Of a stretch of 41,526 nucleotides of DNA, positions 1 through 10,181 are shown piece after piece. How positions within the stretch are numbered: position 1 is the first letter of the stretch; every line of letters begins with the position of its first letter. Location of the stretch: positions 1 through 41,526 of the forward strand of contig JAFMBH010000026.1 in NCBI GenBank assembly GCA_017858735.1. Direction: 5' to 3'. The position numbers and the translations under genes are program-made. Under the pieces are notes generated by a model. It was not told the DNA's origin and made no database searches. It saw only the letters and a program-made list of their open reading frames with translations. This stretch comes from Bacteroidota bacterium. GTDB lineage: Bacteria > Bacteroidota > Bacteroidia > Chitinophagales > Saprospiraceae.

Positions 1-844
1 TGGGTTGAAGGAAAAGTAAACAGTCTCTTTCCAGAACTTCGGCCGTTAAAGGTTGTGTTGAATAGGGGTTGAATACAATACTCCAGGTTCCCGTTGATAA
101 AAGTAAATAGCGTTTATCCGTTAATAAAGAGAAAGGGTACAGGGCAGCAGAGCTGTCATGAATACCTACTCCAACATTTATTAATTTTCCTGAAATGGTT
201 ATTTCTGAACAGGCACCCGTAGGTGATATAGGAGGAAATTTTTCTGTTATCCCTTCTCCATAAACCCAGGAATGATAATCATTTTCTGAAAAATTCCAAA
301 GGGCTGTGTGGCAACCAATACTGGTTAATTCTGAAACAGGCCATTGTGTGAAATAATAACTTAAAAATTGAGGTAAATGCAGGCTCCATTTAATACGCTC
401 AAATACAGACGGATATCGGTATTTTATGTAATATAATTGTAAACCGGAATTTAAAAAATCGAGACTTGACGAAGCGGTTTCTAAAGCCAATTTCTTTTCA
501 TCCCCGTATTTTTCATAAAATGATGCTCTGATATCCGATGGTATCGGTTTTGTATAATTATAAAGAGGAGTCAAAATATTACCAGCCTCATCGACATGAA
601 CGAAACTCGCTCCAAAAGCAGAAAAATTCAGATGGGTTATCTGATAATTTCCACTGCTGGTAAGATTTGACAAAACGTTTTTCATCCATGCTAATATGGC
701 ATGAATGTCGTCGCAAGGAAAGCCATCTTCATCCGTTATTTCAGGTAAAACGGTGGACGTTTGCCATATTTCTTTGTATGAATAATCATATAAAATGGCT
801 TTTTTATTTGTTTTACCCACATCGAAAATGAGGATGGACATCAT
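1..844 (-). CDS. FGGY-family carbohydrate kinase, partial (C-terminus outside window)
   Basis: The reading frame is open from an ATG at 844 (a second ATG follows at once) to the left edge, about 281 codons. The N-terminus reads MMSILIFDVGKTNKKAILYD, the phosphate-binding strand and turn of FGGY kinases. Later segments GVGIHDSSAALYPF and LLLSTGTWSIVFNP match the sugar-kinase core, with the D of GIHDSSA in the position of the usual catalytic Asp. FGGY kinases transfer phosphate from ATP to a ketose. Directly downstream of rhamnose isomerase and in one operon with the aldolase, it most likely phosphorylates L-rhamnulose, but an L-fuculose or other deoxyketose role cannot be excluded. The start abuts the stop codon of the isomerase (845-847), suggesting translational coupling. 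About half of a normal ~460-residue kinase is visible. Confidence 0.88.
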   Translation of the reverse strand, partial: MMSILIFDVGKTNKKAILYDYSYKEIWQTSTVLPEITDEDGFPCDDIHAILAWMKNVLSNLTSSGNYQITHLNFSAFGASFVHVDEAGNILTPLYNYTKPIPSDIRASFYEKYGDEKKLALETASSSLDFLNSGLQLYYIKYRYPSVFERIKWSLHLPQFLSYYFTQWPVSELTSIGCHTALWNFSENDYHSWVYGEGITEKFPPISPTGACSEITISGKLINVGVGIHDSSAALYPFSLLTDKRYLLLSTGTWSIVFNPYSTQPLTAEVLERDCLLFLQP

Positions 845-2128
845 TTACAATCCTTTTGCTTTATTTGTAATTCCTCTTTCTTTAATGAGCTGATTCCTTA
901 TTTCATTTTCCCTGTAGCATTGAATAGGTGAAAATGCCGCTTTTTTTCGCAATCTGGCCTCTCTAAGTAGTGGCCTCACATCTGTTCTATAGGCATCTTG
1001 TATCAGTTCCTGAGCTAAAACCACTTCGTTTTTATCTCTTAGCTCATTCAGTTTATTAAAATCTACCAATAATGCCTGTGCATAGCAAAGCAGAATGGCC
1101 TCGATACTTTGCATAAGATCTTCCAATGGATCTTTTACATTATGGCTTGCATCAATCATGTATGAAATGGGGGGATTCGCCACCGTTGGATCAGCAAGGC
1201 CACTCACTAATTCTAAAAAAATCAAATATAACTGGTAAGGTTTTATGCTGCCAACAGTTAGATCATCATCGCCATATTTACTGTCATTAAAATGAAATCC
1301 ACCTAATTTTCCCAAAGACAACAGGGTCGCGACAATTTGCTCAATATTGGTATTTGGTAAATGATGACCCAGATCGACCAGGCTAAAAGCCTGAGGACCA
1401 CAAGCGGAAGCTAATAAATGGGAGGTTCCCCAATCTTGAATTACGGTGCTGTAAAACTGAGGTTCGTAGGGTTTATACTCTATAAACATTTGCCAATCGG
1501 CGGGTAAATGTCTATATATTTCTTGTAAAGATTCCTTTGTTCTAGACAGAGCTTGTCTAAAATTAATTTGACCTGGAAAGGTAGATCCATCTGACAACCA
1601 AACGGTTATACTTTTTGAACCCAATGCTTCTCCATGATGAATAACCTCTATATTGTGTTGTATTGCCTGTTCTCGTACTTTTCTATCTGTATGACAGAGA
1701 GATCCATATTTATAACTAAGAGCTTGTTTAGGTTGATCTTGGAAGGTATTGGAATTTACTGCATCGAAAGTTATACCGCATTCGCTCGCGTACCGGGTTA
1801 ATGTGGACACATTTTCCGGAATATCCCAGGGAATATGTAACGAAACGGCGCCTGCAGCCCCCGTTAAATCATTGATGATACTTATGTCCGATATTTTCTG
1901 AAAGAGATCTCCGGGTTCACCACCCATAGAAAATCTACCAAATCGGGTTCCCCCTGCACCAAGCGCCCAGCTGGGAATAGCTACCTGGAATTGTTGTATT
2001 TTGGTTATAATAGACTCAATATCAACACCTTTATCTGAAAGTTCTCTTTTTAGAAAATGAAATGATTGGCTATGTTTTTCCAAAAACAAATCATTATGTC
2101 TTGAAATATGCAATGAATCTATTCGCAT
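845..2128 (-). CDS. rhaI: L-rhamnose isomerase, RhaI (Pseudomonas stutzeri) type
   Basis: 427 residues, the usual length for the RhaI subtype, which is distinct from E. coli RhaA. It interconverts L-rhamnose and L-rhamnulose in the cytoplasm, using divalent metals in a TIM barrel. The expected metal ligands are all recognisable by spacing: E217 (FIEYKPYEP), D252 and H255 (VDLGHH), H279 (GFHFND), D287 and D289 (KYGDDDL), and D326 (MIDASHN). The family can act on several deoxy and rare sugars, so the substrate is inferred from the adjoining aldolase and kinase. The gene lies 40 bp after the aldolase/dehydrogenase stop and ends exactly where the kinase starts, so the three are probably one transcript. 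Confidence 0.93.
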   Translation of the reverse strand: MRIDSLHISRHNDLFLEKHSQSFHFLKRELSDKGVDIESIITKIQQFQVAIPSWALGAGGTRFGRFSMGGEPGDLFQKISDISIINDLTGAAGAVSLHIPWDIPENVSTLTRYASECGITFDAVNSNTFQDQPKQALSYKYGSLCHTDRKVREQAIQHNIEVIHHGEALGSKSITVWLSDGSTFPGQINFRQALSRTKESLQEIYRHLPADWQMFIEYKPYEPQFYSTVIQDWGTSHLLASACGPQAFSLVDLGHHLPNTNIEQIVATLLSLGKLGGFHFNDSKYGDDDLTVGSIKPYQLYLIFLELVSGLADPTVANPPISYMIDASHNVKDPLEDLMQSIEAILLCYAQALLVDFNKLNELRDKNEVVLAQELIQDAYRTDVRPLLREARLRKKAAFSPIQCYRENEIRNQLIKERGITNKAKGL

Positions 2129-2168
2129 AAAGAAAGTAATTTAAGAATAAAAAGCCTGAGTCCAACCT

Positions 2169-4262
2169 TTAACGAACAAATGCTTCAGGTATGCCTCCGT
2201 CAACATTAATGGTGAGTCCCGTCGATTTATTAAGTACGGCCAAAAGGGCAAAAACACCATTAGCAATATCCTCTGGTAAAATAATTTGATTTAAAAGATT
2301 CCTTTTGGCATAGTGTGCGGGTAGGTCAGACACTGATATGCCGTAAGCTTTTGCTCTTCCTTCCGCCCATGCTCCTTCCCATATTTTGCTTCCAACGATA
2401 ACTCCATCAGGATTGACGGTATTTACCCTTATATTTTCTTTGGCTAATTCGGCAGCGAGTAATCGGGTCATGTGTTGTTGAGCCGCTTTGGCTGTACCAT
2501 AAGCTACATTATTTGGCCCTGAAACCAATCCATTTTTACTGGCAATGGTCACAAGATTTCCACCAAATTGTTGCTTTTTCATTATATTAACGCCCAACTT
2601 AAACAGTTGAAACTGCGCTTTAACCAATACATTTTGTAAAATATCCCAGTCTGATTCCAGCGTATCGGTCAAAGATTTCGATATAGCAAGACCTGCACTG
2701 TGAACAATGATATCTATCCCGCCAAATTGCAAACAAGTAAAATCAATTAATTTCAACAAATCTTTTTCCTGGGTTATATCTGCAGAAAAGTACCTGGCGA
2801 CATCCTTGTTATAGAATTGAATACCCTCTTTTAATCTTTCTTCCGACAGGTCTGTTATAACAATGTGAGCCCCTTCAGCAGCCAATTTCTTAGCAATAGC
2901 GCCACCAATACCTCCGCCACCCCCTGTAATAAGGGCAATACGGCGGGACAGTGGTTTTTCAGCAGGCATTCGTTGTAGTTTAGCCTCTTCTAACAACCAA
3001 TATTCTATATTGAATGCCTCTTGCCTTGGAAGAGCCGTGTAGCTTGAAATTGCTTCCGCTCCACGCATCACGTTAATGGCATTTTGATAAAATTCTGATG
3101 CAACTCTGGCAGTTTGCTTATCCTTGGCAAAAGTAAACATACCAATGCCTGGATAGATGATTACTACCGGATTTGCATCTCGCATAGCGGGACTATCATC
3201 CCTTTTACAGGCTTCATAATATTCGGCGTAGTCCGCTCTATATTGCTCGAAAGCTGGTTTAATAATTTCTCTTATGGCTGCACTGTCTGATAAATCTTCA
3301 GTAATAGCAAGAGATAAAACCAGGGGTTTTATTTTAGTGCGTAAAAAATGATCGGGGCAGGAAGTGCCAAGAGGAGCAAGTCGCTGCAAATCATGACTGT
3401 TTATAAAAGCCAACACGGCAGGGTCATCTGAAAAATGACCTATCATTTGATTTTTTTCAGAACAAAGCCCTCTTAAAATGGGCATCAATTGAGCCGCCTG
3501 ACTTAATCTATAAGGTGAGGGTGGACTTTCAATTTTCAATCCTCCGAAAATAGATCCTTTTTTTTCCTGAGCCTTTTCAAGAAAAATGGAGGCTTCCTCA
3601 ATGACTGTCAGACTATTGAAATAACATTCCTTTGAGGTATTTCCCCAGGTAAATAGCCCATGACTGCCTAGGATAATGCCTTTAATGCCCGGATTTTCTT
3701 TATAGCACTTTTCAAGTTGTAATCCAAGATCAAAACCAGGTCTTTGCCAGGGAATCCAGGCTATTGAATTACCCCATATTTGTTTCATAATAGCCTCCCC
3801 ATCTTTTGCTGCCGCAATAGCAATGAGGGCATCCGGATGAAGGTGATCTATATGAGGAAAAGGCAAAAGTCCATGCAATGGTGTATCAATGGACGGTGCA
3901 GCACTATTCAGGTCGTAGAGACAATGTTGCAATAAGGGAACAATTTCATCTTCGAAAGGAAGCCCTTTATATATTTTTTTTAGCGAATGCAGACGGTCTG
4001 TAAACAAGCCCGCGATACCCTTTCGGGTAAGGGTTCCGATATCTCCACCGGAACCCTTTATCCACATAACTTCTTTTAATTCACCACTTAATGGATCAGA
4101 TTCTATTGTTTTACAGGAGGTATTTCCTCCTCCAAAATTAGTAATCCTTAAATCTGCACCAAGTAAATTAGACCGGTATAGGAATAGATCTATTTGGTTA
4201 TCGCTATAAGATGCCTCTTTACGATCATCCCATAAATTTAAAACATGATCAAAAGAACGCAT
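2169..4262 (-). CDS. rhaD: Bifunctional rhamnulose-1-phosphate aldolase / short-chain dehydrogenase
   Basis: 697 residues with two domains. Residues 1 to about 430 form a class II (zinc) aldolase, with a His-rich metal site in FPHIDHLHPDA (H137, H140, H142) and another His at GSHG (201). Residues about 438-697 are a short-chain dehydrogenase: Rossmann motif TGGGGGIGG at 446-454, catalytic S575 and Y588-x3-K592 (YGTAK). The aldolase would split L-rhamnulose 1-phosphate into dihydroxyacetone phosphate and L-lactaldehyde, and the dehydrogenase half would handle lactaldehyde with NAD. This fusion is an established form of rhamnose catabolism in Bacillus, Rhizobium and Bacteroidota. It starts 24 bp after the small-subunit gene and belongs to the same operon. 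No key residue appears lost. Confidence 0.94.
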   Translation of the reverse strand: MRSFDHVLNLWDDRKEASYSDNQIDLFLYRSNLLGADLRITNFGGGNTSCKTIESDPLSGELKEVMWIKGSGGDIGTLTRKGIAGLFTDRLHSLKKIYKGLPFEDEIVPLLQHCLYDLNSAAPSIDTPLHGLLPFPHIDHLHPDALIAIAAAKDGEAIMKQIWGNSIAWIPWQRPGFDLGLQLEKCYKENPGIKGIILGSHGLFTWGNTSKECYFNSLTVIEEASIFLEKAQEKKGSIFGGLKIESPPSPYRLSQAAQLMPILRGLCSEKNQMIGHFSDDPAVLAFINSHDLQRLAPLGTSCPDHFLRTKIKPLVLSLAITEDLSDSAAIREIIKPAFEQYRADYAEYYEACKRDDSPAMRDANPVVIIYPGIGMFTFAKDKQTARVASEFYQNAINVMRGAEAISSYTALPRQEAFNIEYWLLEEAKLQRMPAEKPLSRRIALITGGGGGIGGAIAKKLAAEGAHIVITDLSEERLKEGIQFYNKDVARYFSADITQEKDLLKLIDFTCLQFGGIDIIVHSAGLAISKSLTDTLESDWDILQNVLVKAQFQLFKLGVNIMKKQQFGGNLVTIASKNGLVSGPNNVAYGTAKAAQQHMTRLLAAELAKENIRVNTVNPDGVIVGSKIWEGAWAEGRAKAYGISVSDLPAHYAKRNLLNQIILPEDIANGVFALLAVLNKSTGLTINVDGGIPEAFVR

Positions 4263-4286
4263 TGGAACTTAAAATTTGAAATACCC

Positions 4287-4901
4287 TTAAAAATTAAATT
4301 TCTTTAGTACTTCAGCTGGTGGACCTTCCCAGTTATTGGGTCTGTTACCTACATAACCAAGGTCTTCAAATCCGGCCTCTGTGGTATAAAAACCCGTTAA
4401 TGTCAAATCTCTCATTAGATTAAAGAAAGCTACTCCTGCAGAAACAGCGGGAGTGGCCAATTCTGGATAAGCGATAGCATCGACAATGGTCATCTGATTC
4501 GCTGGGGTAATAGCTACAAAAGATTTTCCAAATAACTTTCGCGAGTAATTTTCTAACCACATGATACCACCTCTGAGCGGAACTTGCTGATAAGGCATAT
4601 CCTTAGCGATAAATTCAATGAAAGCGGGAACGCCTACTTGCACGGCAGAGGGCGAAGTCCCTTCAGCTGGTAAGATAATATCACATAATCGGGTAATAAC
4701 AGCCATTTCACCTGGGGTAAAAAACGTTTCTGAAGCAAGCTTCTCGTCTCTTTTTATCTCATCGGGTGTTCTACCATAATTAGATTTCTGCTTTTTAGGC
4801 TTACCGGCCGCTATATTTTCTGTTTGAGCGGGTAATACCTGAGCAGTAGCAAGCCCTACCGAGGTAAGCGTTATATTTTTTATAAGATCTCTGCGTTTCA
4901 T
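4287..4901 (-). CDS. Gluconate 2-dehydrogenase subunit 3 family protein (Tat-exported small subunit)
   Basis: 204 residues. The start MKRRDLIKNITLTSVGLATA is a twin-arginine (Tat) signal, cleavable near LPAQ. The body carries the pattern of the gluconate_2-dh3 family, for example FTPGEMAVITRLCDIILPAE and a C-terminal GFYTTEAGFEDLGY. Such small subunits pair with GMC-type flavoprotein dehydrogenases and supply the Tat signal for the complex. Its partner is the GMC gene ending 5 bp upstream, which has no signal of its own, so co-export by a hitch-hiker route is likely (inference). There is no cytochrome c subunit in the window, unlike the classical membrane gluconate dehydrogenase, so the electron acceptor is unknown. 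The family match is firm; the physiological substrate is not. Confidence 0.9.
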   Translation of the reverse strand: MKRRDLIKNITLTSVGLATAQVLPAQTENIAAGKPKKQKSNYGRTPDEIKRDEKLASETFFTPGEMAVITRLCDIILPAEGTSPSAVQVGVPAFIEFIAKDMPYQQVPLRGGIMWLENYSRKLFGKSFVAITPANQMTIVDAIAYPELATPAVSAGVAFFNLMRDLTLTGFYTTEAGFEDLGYVGNRPNNWEGPPAEVLKKFNF

Positions 4902-4906
4902 GGCAA

Positions 4907-6649
4907 TTAGATTTTATTAGCTTTAACTTGATCAATGATGTATTCAGAAGTACGCATAGAGGACGCTAAAATAGTCCAGGTTACGTTTTTATCACCCTGA
5001 GAAACAAATGGACCTGCATCGACGACGAACAAATTTTTAACATCATGTGCCTGCTGATATTTATTCAATGCAGAACGATTTGGATTATCGCCCATACGAA
5101 CAGTACCAATTTCATGAATGATTTTTCCAGGTGCTTCTAATCCGTAGTTGGTATCTGCTCCAGGTTTATTACCTAACGGAATACCTCCCATTTCGATGAT
5201 AAGTTCCTCAAAAGTGTCCTGCATGTGTTTAGCTTGCTTTATTTCATGATCAGACCATTTGTAATGGAATCGTAGCGTTGGAATACCATATTTATCCACT
5301 TTGCCCGGATCGATTTCGCAGTAATTGGTTTCCAAAGGAATTGGTTCACCACGACCCGCCATACCAATATGTGCACCATAGAAGCGATTCACATCTTCTC
5401 TTAATCTGGAACCATAGCCACCAGCAGGTAACTTTTCTCCATTTGGATAAGGATATTTTCCGTTATTATTATGCATTCCCATACCAAAACCGTAGCCTGG
5501 CATACCCATGCCTCCACCGTATTCGATATGATATCCTCTGGCAAAATCTAATTTATTATTATCTAGCCACCATGGAGAATATATATGACTTCCGCCAACT
5601 CCATCTTCATTGTAACGATCTCGGTTCATCAGCGAAGGAACAAAAGCACTTCGGCTGGCTCCCGTAGAGTCATTTAAATATTTACCAATTACGCCACTTG
5701 TATTGGCTAATCCCTGAGGGAAACGAGCCGATTTAGAGTTCAAAAGTAAACGGGCAGATTCACAGGCAGACGCTCCTAAAACCACTCGTTTAGCGCGAAC
5801 AGAGACTTCGGCCATCGTTTTAGTGTCAACATAAGATACCCCAGTTGCCAAACCTGTCGCCTGGTCAGTAAGTACCTCACGAACCATTGCATGATTGATA
5901 AGGGTTAAGTTTCCTGTTTTCATGGCAGGAATAACCAATACAGATGAAGAGGAGAAATCAGCATATTTATTACAACCTCTGCTACATTGGTTGCAATAGA
6001 AACAAGAGCCTCTTTCGTTATTTATCGGTCTGGTTAAAATAGAAAGCCTGGATGGAATAACAGGAATTTTTAAATTCGTTCCTGCTTTCTTTATAAAATG
6101 CTCATGCAATCTCATAGGTGGTGGAGGTAGATAAATACCGTCCGGTTCATTGTATATATTTTCGACAGAACCAAAAATACCAATTAGTTTATCTGTTTTG
6201 TCATAAAAAGGCTTCAAATCGTCATATCCGATAGGCCAGTCATCTCCAATACCAGTTAAAGAACCTCTTTTAAAATCATTTGGACCGAAGCGAAGAGAAA
6301 TTCTACCCCAGTGATTAGTTCGACCCCCTAACATTCTGGATCTGAACCAATGAAATTCGGTACCTTTTACCGCTGAGTAAGGCTCGCCTTCGATTTGCCA
6401 ACCTCCGTAAGCTGCATCAAAATCCCCAAAAGGTCTGGTACTTGAAGCACCGCGACGAGGAGATTCCCAAGGATTTTTCATTTGGGTAATATATTGAGGA
6501 TCAGCAGGGTCGTAATAACTCCCCGCTTCCAATAAGCAAACTTTAGCGCCTGCCTTGGTTAAGGTATAAGCCGCCATGCCACCGCCGGCTCCAGAACCAA
6601 CAATAACTACATCGAAAATTTCTGGCGTTTCTTTAATTTGAAAGGTCAT
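4907..6649 (-). CDS. GMC-family FAD-dependent sugar/alcohol oxidoreductase with a four-cysteine cluster motif
   Basis: 580 residues. The FAD-binding Rossmann motif VVIVGSGAGGGMAAYTL sits at 14-30, followed by the acidic end LLEAG. The C-terminal GMC domain has the active-site pair H512 (HEIGTVRMG) and N555 (DKNVTWTI). Residues 216-226 read CFYCNQCSRGC, giving C-x2-C-x2-C-x3-C, which suggests an iron-sulfur cluster close to the flavin as in membrane sugar dehydrogenases. No signal peptide is present, and the next gene encodes the Tat-bearing small subunit. The pair resembles glucoside 3-dehydrogenase and gluconate dehydrogenase-like enzymes that oxidise sugars in the periplasm. It leads the rhamnose operon, so rhamnose or a rhamnoside is a possible substrate, but this is an inference. 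A 79-bp gap separates it from tlpA upstream; I see no perfect promoter there. Confidence 0.9.
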   Translation of the reverse strand: MTFQIKETPEIFDVVIVGSGAGGGMAAYTLTKAGAKVCLLEAGSYYDPADPQYITQMKNPWESPRRGASSTRPFGDFDAAYGGWQIEGEPYSAVKGTEFHWFRSRMLGGRTNHWGRISLRFGPNDFKRGSLTGIGDDWPIGYDDLKPFYDKTDKLIGIFGSVENIYNEPDGIYLPPPPMRLHEHFIKKAGTNLKIPVIPSRLSILTRPINNERGSCFYCNQCSRGCNKYADFSSSSVLVIPAMKTGNLTLINHAMVREVLTDQATGLATGVSYVDTKTMAEVSVRAKRVVLGASACESARLLLNSKSARFPQGLANTSGVIGKYLNDSTGASRSAFVPSLMNRDRYNEDGVGGSHIYSPWWLDNNKLDFARGYHIEYGGGMGMPGYGFGMGMHNNNGKYPYPNGEKLPAGGYGSRLREDVNRFYGAHIGMAGRGEPIPLETNYCEIDPGKVDKYGIPTLRFHYKWSDHEIKQAKHMQDTFEELIIEMGGIPLGNKPGADTNYGLEAPGKIIHEIGTVRMGDNPNRSALNKYQQAHDVKNLFVVDAGPFVSQGDKNVTWTILASSMRTSEYIIDQVKANKI

Positions 6650-6728
6650 ATCAGTTACTAGGTTTTAAATGTCAAATACAAAATTTGGTTTTTGTTCCCT
6701 TTGTAAATATAATTAAAAATAAATAACA

Positions 6729-7850
6729 TTATTCAAGTAATTTAACTAAAGTGCTTTCAATTTCTTGCGATCCTCGAACACTGGTGGAAACGATTACCCC
6801 ATTTTTATCAAGCATAAAGGCTCTGGGTATGGAATTTACCCCATACAATGCGGCAGCAGCAGAGGACCATTTTTTCAAATCACTTACATGATGTGGCCAC
6901 GATAATTTATCTATGGCAATGGCATCAATCCAGGCTTGTTTTCCCTGAGCTATGTAGGTACTCGCCATCGAAGGATCTTCCAAACGCGACAACGTACGAT
7001 CATCTAAACCGTCTAAGCTTACGCTAAAAATGGTAAAACCTTTGTTTTTATATTTTTCATAAACAGCCACTACATTTGGATTTTCTCTGCGGCAAGGACC
7101 ACACCAGCTAGCCCAAAAATCGAGCAAAACTACTTGCCCTTTCAAGTCGGATAACTTCCTGATTTTTCCCGTTGGATCAGGTAAAGCGATTTCCGGAGCA
7201 GGTTGACCTACCTGGATGAGTTGTTGTGACATGGCTGCTGCATTCTCCTGTTCTTTTAAAGCGATAAATTCACCAAAAGCAGTAGTTAACTCATCCTTTG
7301 GGTATTTAGCTACTAACTTGTCATAAGCCTTTTTTTGAAGAGGCAGATAATCAGGGCTTTGTCCAAAAACCATGTTGGCCACTAAAGCGCCCAGCATTGG
7401 ATTTTCAGCTTGATCTATAAAGGTAACTACATCGTTAGCCGTTTTTTGCTGACTTTGAAGACCTTGAATAAGCTCTTTTAATTGAGCCGTTTCCGGAGAA
7501 CCATTGATGGTGAAACTATATTGATCCAAAGATTCTAAGGAGCCATCAATGGAAATTTCCTTTTCTGACCCATTGAGCACCATTAGCATTCTTTTTGCGC
7601 CTATGCGCACATTATAAATACCGGCTTCTAAACCCTTTGGGAAATTTATTTTAAATGAACCAGTTCCGTCTATTTCCGTTTTGTCAAGGACTACATTTAC
7701 TTTTCCAATGATGGTTTTATCAATGAATGCCTGAAGATTTTCAGCGCCACTAATTTTACCTTTTATAGTAACTCCGCCTTTCAGGGCATCACAACTTAGA
7801 GCTAAAAACAAAATACAGGCTATGCCGACAAAATAAGATATCGTTCTCAT
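6729..7850 (-). CDS. TlpA-like thioredoxin-fold lipoprotein with N-terminal DUF4369-like domain
   Basis: 373 residues. The N-terminus is a lipoprotein signal ending LFLALSC, with C20 the lipidated residue. Residues about 25-110 (KGKISGAENLQAFIDKT and following) resemble the DUF4369 beta domain common in Bacteroidota TlpA proteins. The C-terminal third is an AhpC/TSA-TlpA thioredoxin fold with WASWCGPCRRENP, redox cysteines C250 and C253, and a cis-Pro type loop at SIPRAFMLDK. It probably reduces or isomerises disulfides, or supports cytochrome c or oxidase maturation, on the periplasmic side of a membrane; the exact substrate is unknown. It starts 6 bp after the purL stop, so the two may share a transcript although their functions seem unrelated. 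Confidence 0.88.
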   Translation of the reverse strand: MRTISYFVGIACILFLALSCDALKGGVTIKGKISGAENLQAFIDKTIIGKVNVVLDKTEIDGTGSFKINFPKGLEAGIYNVRIGAKRMLMVLNGSEKEISIDGSLESLDQYSFTINGSPETAQLKELIQGLQSQQKTANDVVTFIDQAENPMLGALVANMVFGQSPDYLPLQKKAYDKLVAKYPKDELTTAFGEFIALKEQENAAAMSQQLIQVGQPAPEIALPDPTGKIRKLSDLKGQVVLLDFWASWCGPCRRENPNVVAVYEKYKNKGFTIFSVSLDGLDDRTLSRLEDPSMASTYIAQGKQAWIDAIAIDKLSWPHHVSDLKKWSSAAAALYGVNSIPRAFMLDKNGVIVSTSVRGSQEIESTLVKLLE

Positions 7851-7856
7851 ATTAAA

Positions 7857-10103
7857 TTAGTTTTGAACTCCGGCCATTTTCTGACCAAGGGTATTATTAT
7901 AAATCAAGGTGTATTCTCCAATCTTGCCAAATGACTCAGCGTCTATTTTAATTTCGTCCTTTATCACCTCTCCAATACGAGAAAAAGGAACGTTGTGGGT
8001 ATTTAGAAAATTAACTACAGCATCCTCTTTTTGAGGATTAATGGTAACAACACATCTACTCTGACTTTCCCCAAAAAGATAGGCATCTTTTCGGAAGTTA
8101 CTATCAGTTTCAATGTCAAATCCTACATTTCCCGCTATCGCCGATTCCAATAAACAGTGAAACAGACCACCTTCACTGATATCGTGGGCAGATTCAATGT
8201 ATTTTTTACGAATCAATTGGGTGATGTTTTGCTGTAAATGCAATTCCTCATCCATATCAAACGATGGGGGAGCAGACAGAGGAATTCCGAGGACGGTTCT
8301 ACAGTATTCCGAACTTCCCAAATCATTTACCGGGGTTCCAAGCATATATATAACATGGCCCGGTTTTTTAAAGTGTAAGGTAGTATGCCAGGAAATGTCA
8401 TCCATAACACCTAACATACCAATGGTAGGTGTAGGGAAAACAGGTTCGGTACCGTCTTTAAGGACAGATTGATTATAAAAACTTACGTTACCACCCGTAA
8501 CTGGCGTGTTGAATTTCCTGCAAGCGTCGCCCATTCCTTTAATAACCTGAACAAACTGCCAGTAAACACCCTGGTTATATGGATTTCCAAAATTCAAGCA
8601 ATTGGTAATAGCTACAGGTGTACCCCCGGAACAAACAATGTTTCGGGCCGCCTCAGCAACAGCAATCATTGCACCCTGATATGGGTCAGCATGTACGTAA
8701 GAACTATTACAGTCAGTGGTTAGTACAATGGCTTTTTTAGTATCTTTTACCCACACCACCGAAGCATCAGAGGGTTTATTTGTCGTCATGGTACCTGTTC
8801 TTACCATGGAATCATACTGTTCATAAATCCAGCGCTTAGAAACTAAATTTGGGCTGGCAGCCAGTTTTTTAGCTGAGGCTACGTATTTAGTGTTAAGAGG
8901 AATAGATTTTGTATTTATTTTTCTTATTTCCTCAACATAAGCGGGTCTTTTATATTCTCTTTGATATACTGGTGCACCACCACCCAGAACAAGAGAATGT
9001 GCGTTTACTTCGGCTATTTTTGTACCTGAAGTATGAAAAACAAGCGTTCCAGTATCAGTAACTTCCCCAATTTCAGCACATTCAAGATCCCATTTCTCAA
9101 ATACGTCCAATAAAAGTTGTTCTTGCCCTTTATGGCAGACAATTAACATACGTTCCTGACTTTCAGAGAGTAAAATCTCGAAAGGCTTCATGTTTTTTTG
9201 TCTGGTAGGCACCTTATCTAAATCGATCATCATACCCACACCCCCTTTAGCACTCATTTCTGAGGTAGAACAGGTTATGCCCGCGGCGCCCATGTCTTGC
9301 ATGCCAACGATGGCTCCTGTTTTTATGGCTTCCAGCGTGGCTTCCAGTAACAATTTTTCTTGAAAAGGGTCACCGACCTGAACCGCTGGTAAATCTTCCG
9401 CGGAATCTTCTGTTAAATCGGCCGAGGCAAAGGTAGCGCCGTGAATACCGTCTTTTCCAGTAGCAGAGCCAACAATGAAAACAGGATTTCCAAGTCCTTC
9501 TGCTATGGCAGAAACCGTTTTTCCTACTTCTACGATCCCTACAGACATGGCGTTTACTAAAATATTCTGATTGTAACAATCATTAAAATAAACTTCGCCG
9601 CCTACGGTGGGAACACCAAAACAATTACCATAATGGCTTATACCGGCAACAACCCCTTCGACTAAGCGTCGGGTATGAGGCAAATCGATATTACCAAAAC
9701 GAAGAGAATTCAGGGCCGCAATAGGTCTTGCCCCCATGGTAAAAATATCTCTGTGAATACCACCGACTCCCGTGGCAGCGCCTTGAAAAGGCTCTATGGC
9801 CGATGGGTGATTGTGAGATTCAATCTTGAAAGCACAAGCTAAACCATCACCAATATCAACCAATCCTGCATTTTCTTCCCCCGCACCTACGAGAAGTCTT
9901 TTTCCCTCTCGTGGTAGCGTTTTCAGCCAGTGAATAGAATTTTTATAACTACAGTGTTCCGACCACATTACAGAATAAATACTTAATTCTGTGAAATTAG
10001 GCGTCCTGCCCATTATGCTAACAATCTGTTCGAATTCTGCTTCAGTTAACCCTAGCTTTTTACCCGTTTCGACAGTTACCAATGTTTCGCTTTGATTTTG
10101 CAT
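7857..10103 (-). CDS. purL: Phosphoribosylformylglycinamidine synthase subunit PurL (short form)
   Basis: 748 residues, the length of the short PurL that works with separate PurQ (glutaminase) and PurS, rather than the ~1,200-1,300 residue single-chain enzyme. It catalyses the fourth step of purine synthesis, ATP-dependent amidation of FGAR to FGAM, in the cytoplasm. Seen motifs are [14 protein letters not shown] with H50, the [22 protein letters not shown] loop region at 94-115 and two AIR-synthase-like halves, including [10 protein letters not shown] and DISEGGL. purQ and purS are not in the window. A TATATTTG -7 element lies about 28-35 bp upstream of the start, giving a short predicted leader. 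The downstream tlpA gene follows after 6 bp. Confidence 0.97.
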   Translation of the reverse strand: MQNQSETLVTVETGKKLGLTEAEFEQIVSIMGRTPNFTELSIYSVMWSEHCSYKNSIHWLKTLPREGKRLLVGAGEENAGLVDIGDGLACAFKIESHNHPSAIEPFQGAATGVGGIHRDIFTMGARPIAALNSLRFGNIDLPHTRRLVEGVVAGISHYGNCFGVPTVGGEVYFNDCYNQNILVNAMSVGIVEVGKTVSAIAEGLGNPVFIVGSATGKDGIHGATFASADLTEDSAEDLPAVQVGDPFQEKLLLEATLEAIKTGAIVGMQDMGAAGITCSTSEMSAKGGVGMMIDLDKVPTRQKNMKPFEILLSESQERMLIVCHKGQEQLLLDVFEKWDLECAEIGEVTDTGTLVFHTSGTKIAEVNAHSLVLGGGAPVYQREYKRPAYVEEIRKINTKSIPLNTKYVASAKKLAASPNLVSKRWIYEQYDSMVRTGTMTTNKPSDASVVWVKDTKKAIVLTTDCNSSYVHADPYQGAMIAVAEAARNIVCSGGTPVAITNCLNFGNPYNQGVYWQFVQVIKGMGDACRKFNTPVTGGNVSFYNQSVLKDGTEPVFPTPTIGMLGVMDDISWHTTLHFKKPGHVIYMLGTPVNDLGSSEYCRTVLGIPLSAPPSFDMDEELHLQQNITQLIRKKYIESAHDISEGGLFHCLLESAIAGNVGFDIETDSNFRKDAYLFGESQSRCVVTINPQKEDAVVNFLNTHNVPFSRIGEVIKDEIKIDAESFGKIGEYTLIYNNTLGQKMAGVQN

Positions 10104-10130
10104 AAGCTACCCCTAATCGTTTAGTTTGGA

Positions 10131-10138
10131 CAAATATA
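10131..10138 (-). promoter_or_regulatory. Candidate -7 element of the purL promoter
   Basis: On the minus strand this reads TATATTTG, a perfect match to the Bacteroidota -7 consensus TAnnTTTG. It lies 28-35 bases before the purL start codon. I see no good TTTG at the -33 position, so the call rests on one box and its placement. Confidence 0.45.
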
Positions 10139-10181
10139 ATACGATTTGGAAAAAAACTAGGTTTTAAAAAATTACTTTGGC

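Noticed and set aside
4287-6649. Classical three-subunit membrane gluconate dehydrogenase
   Set aside because: The flavoprotein and small subunit are present but no cytochrome c subunit gene lies on either side.
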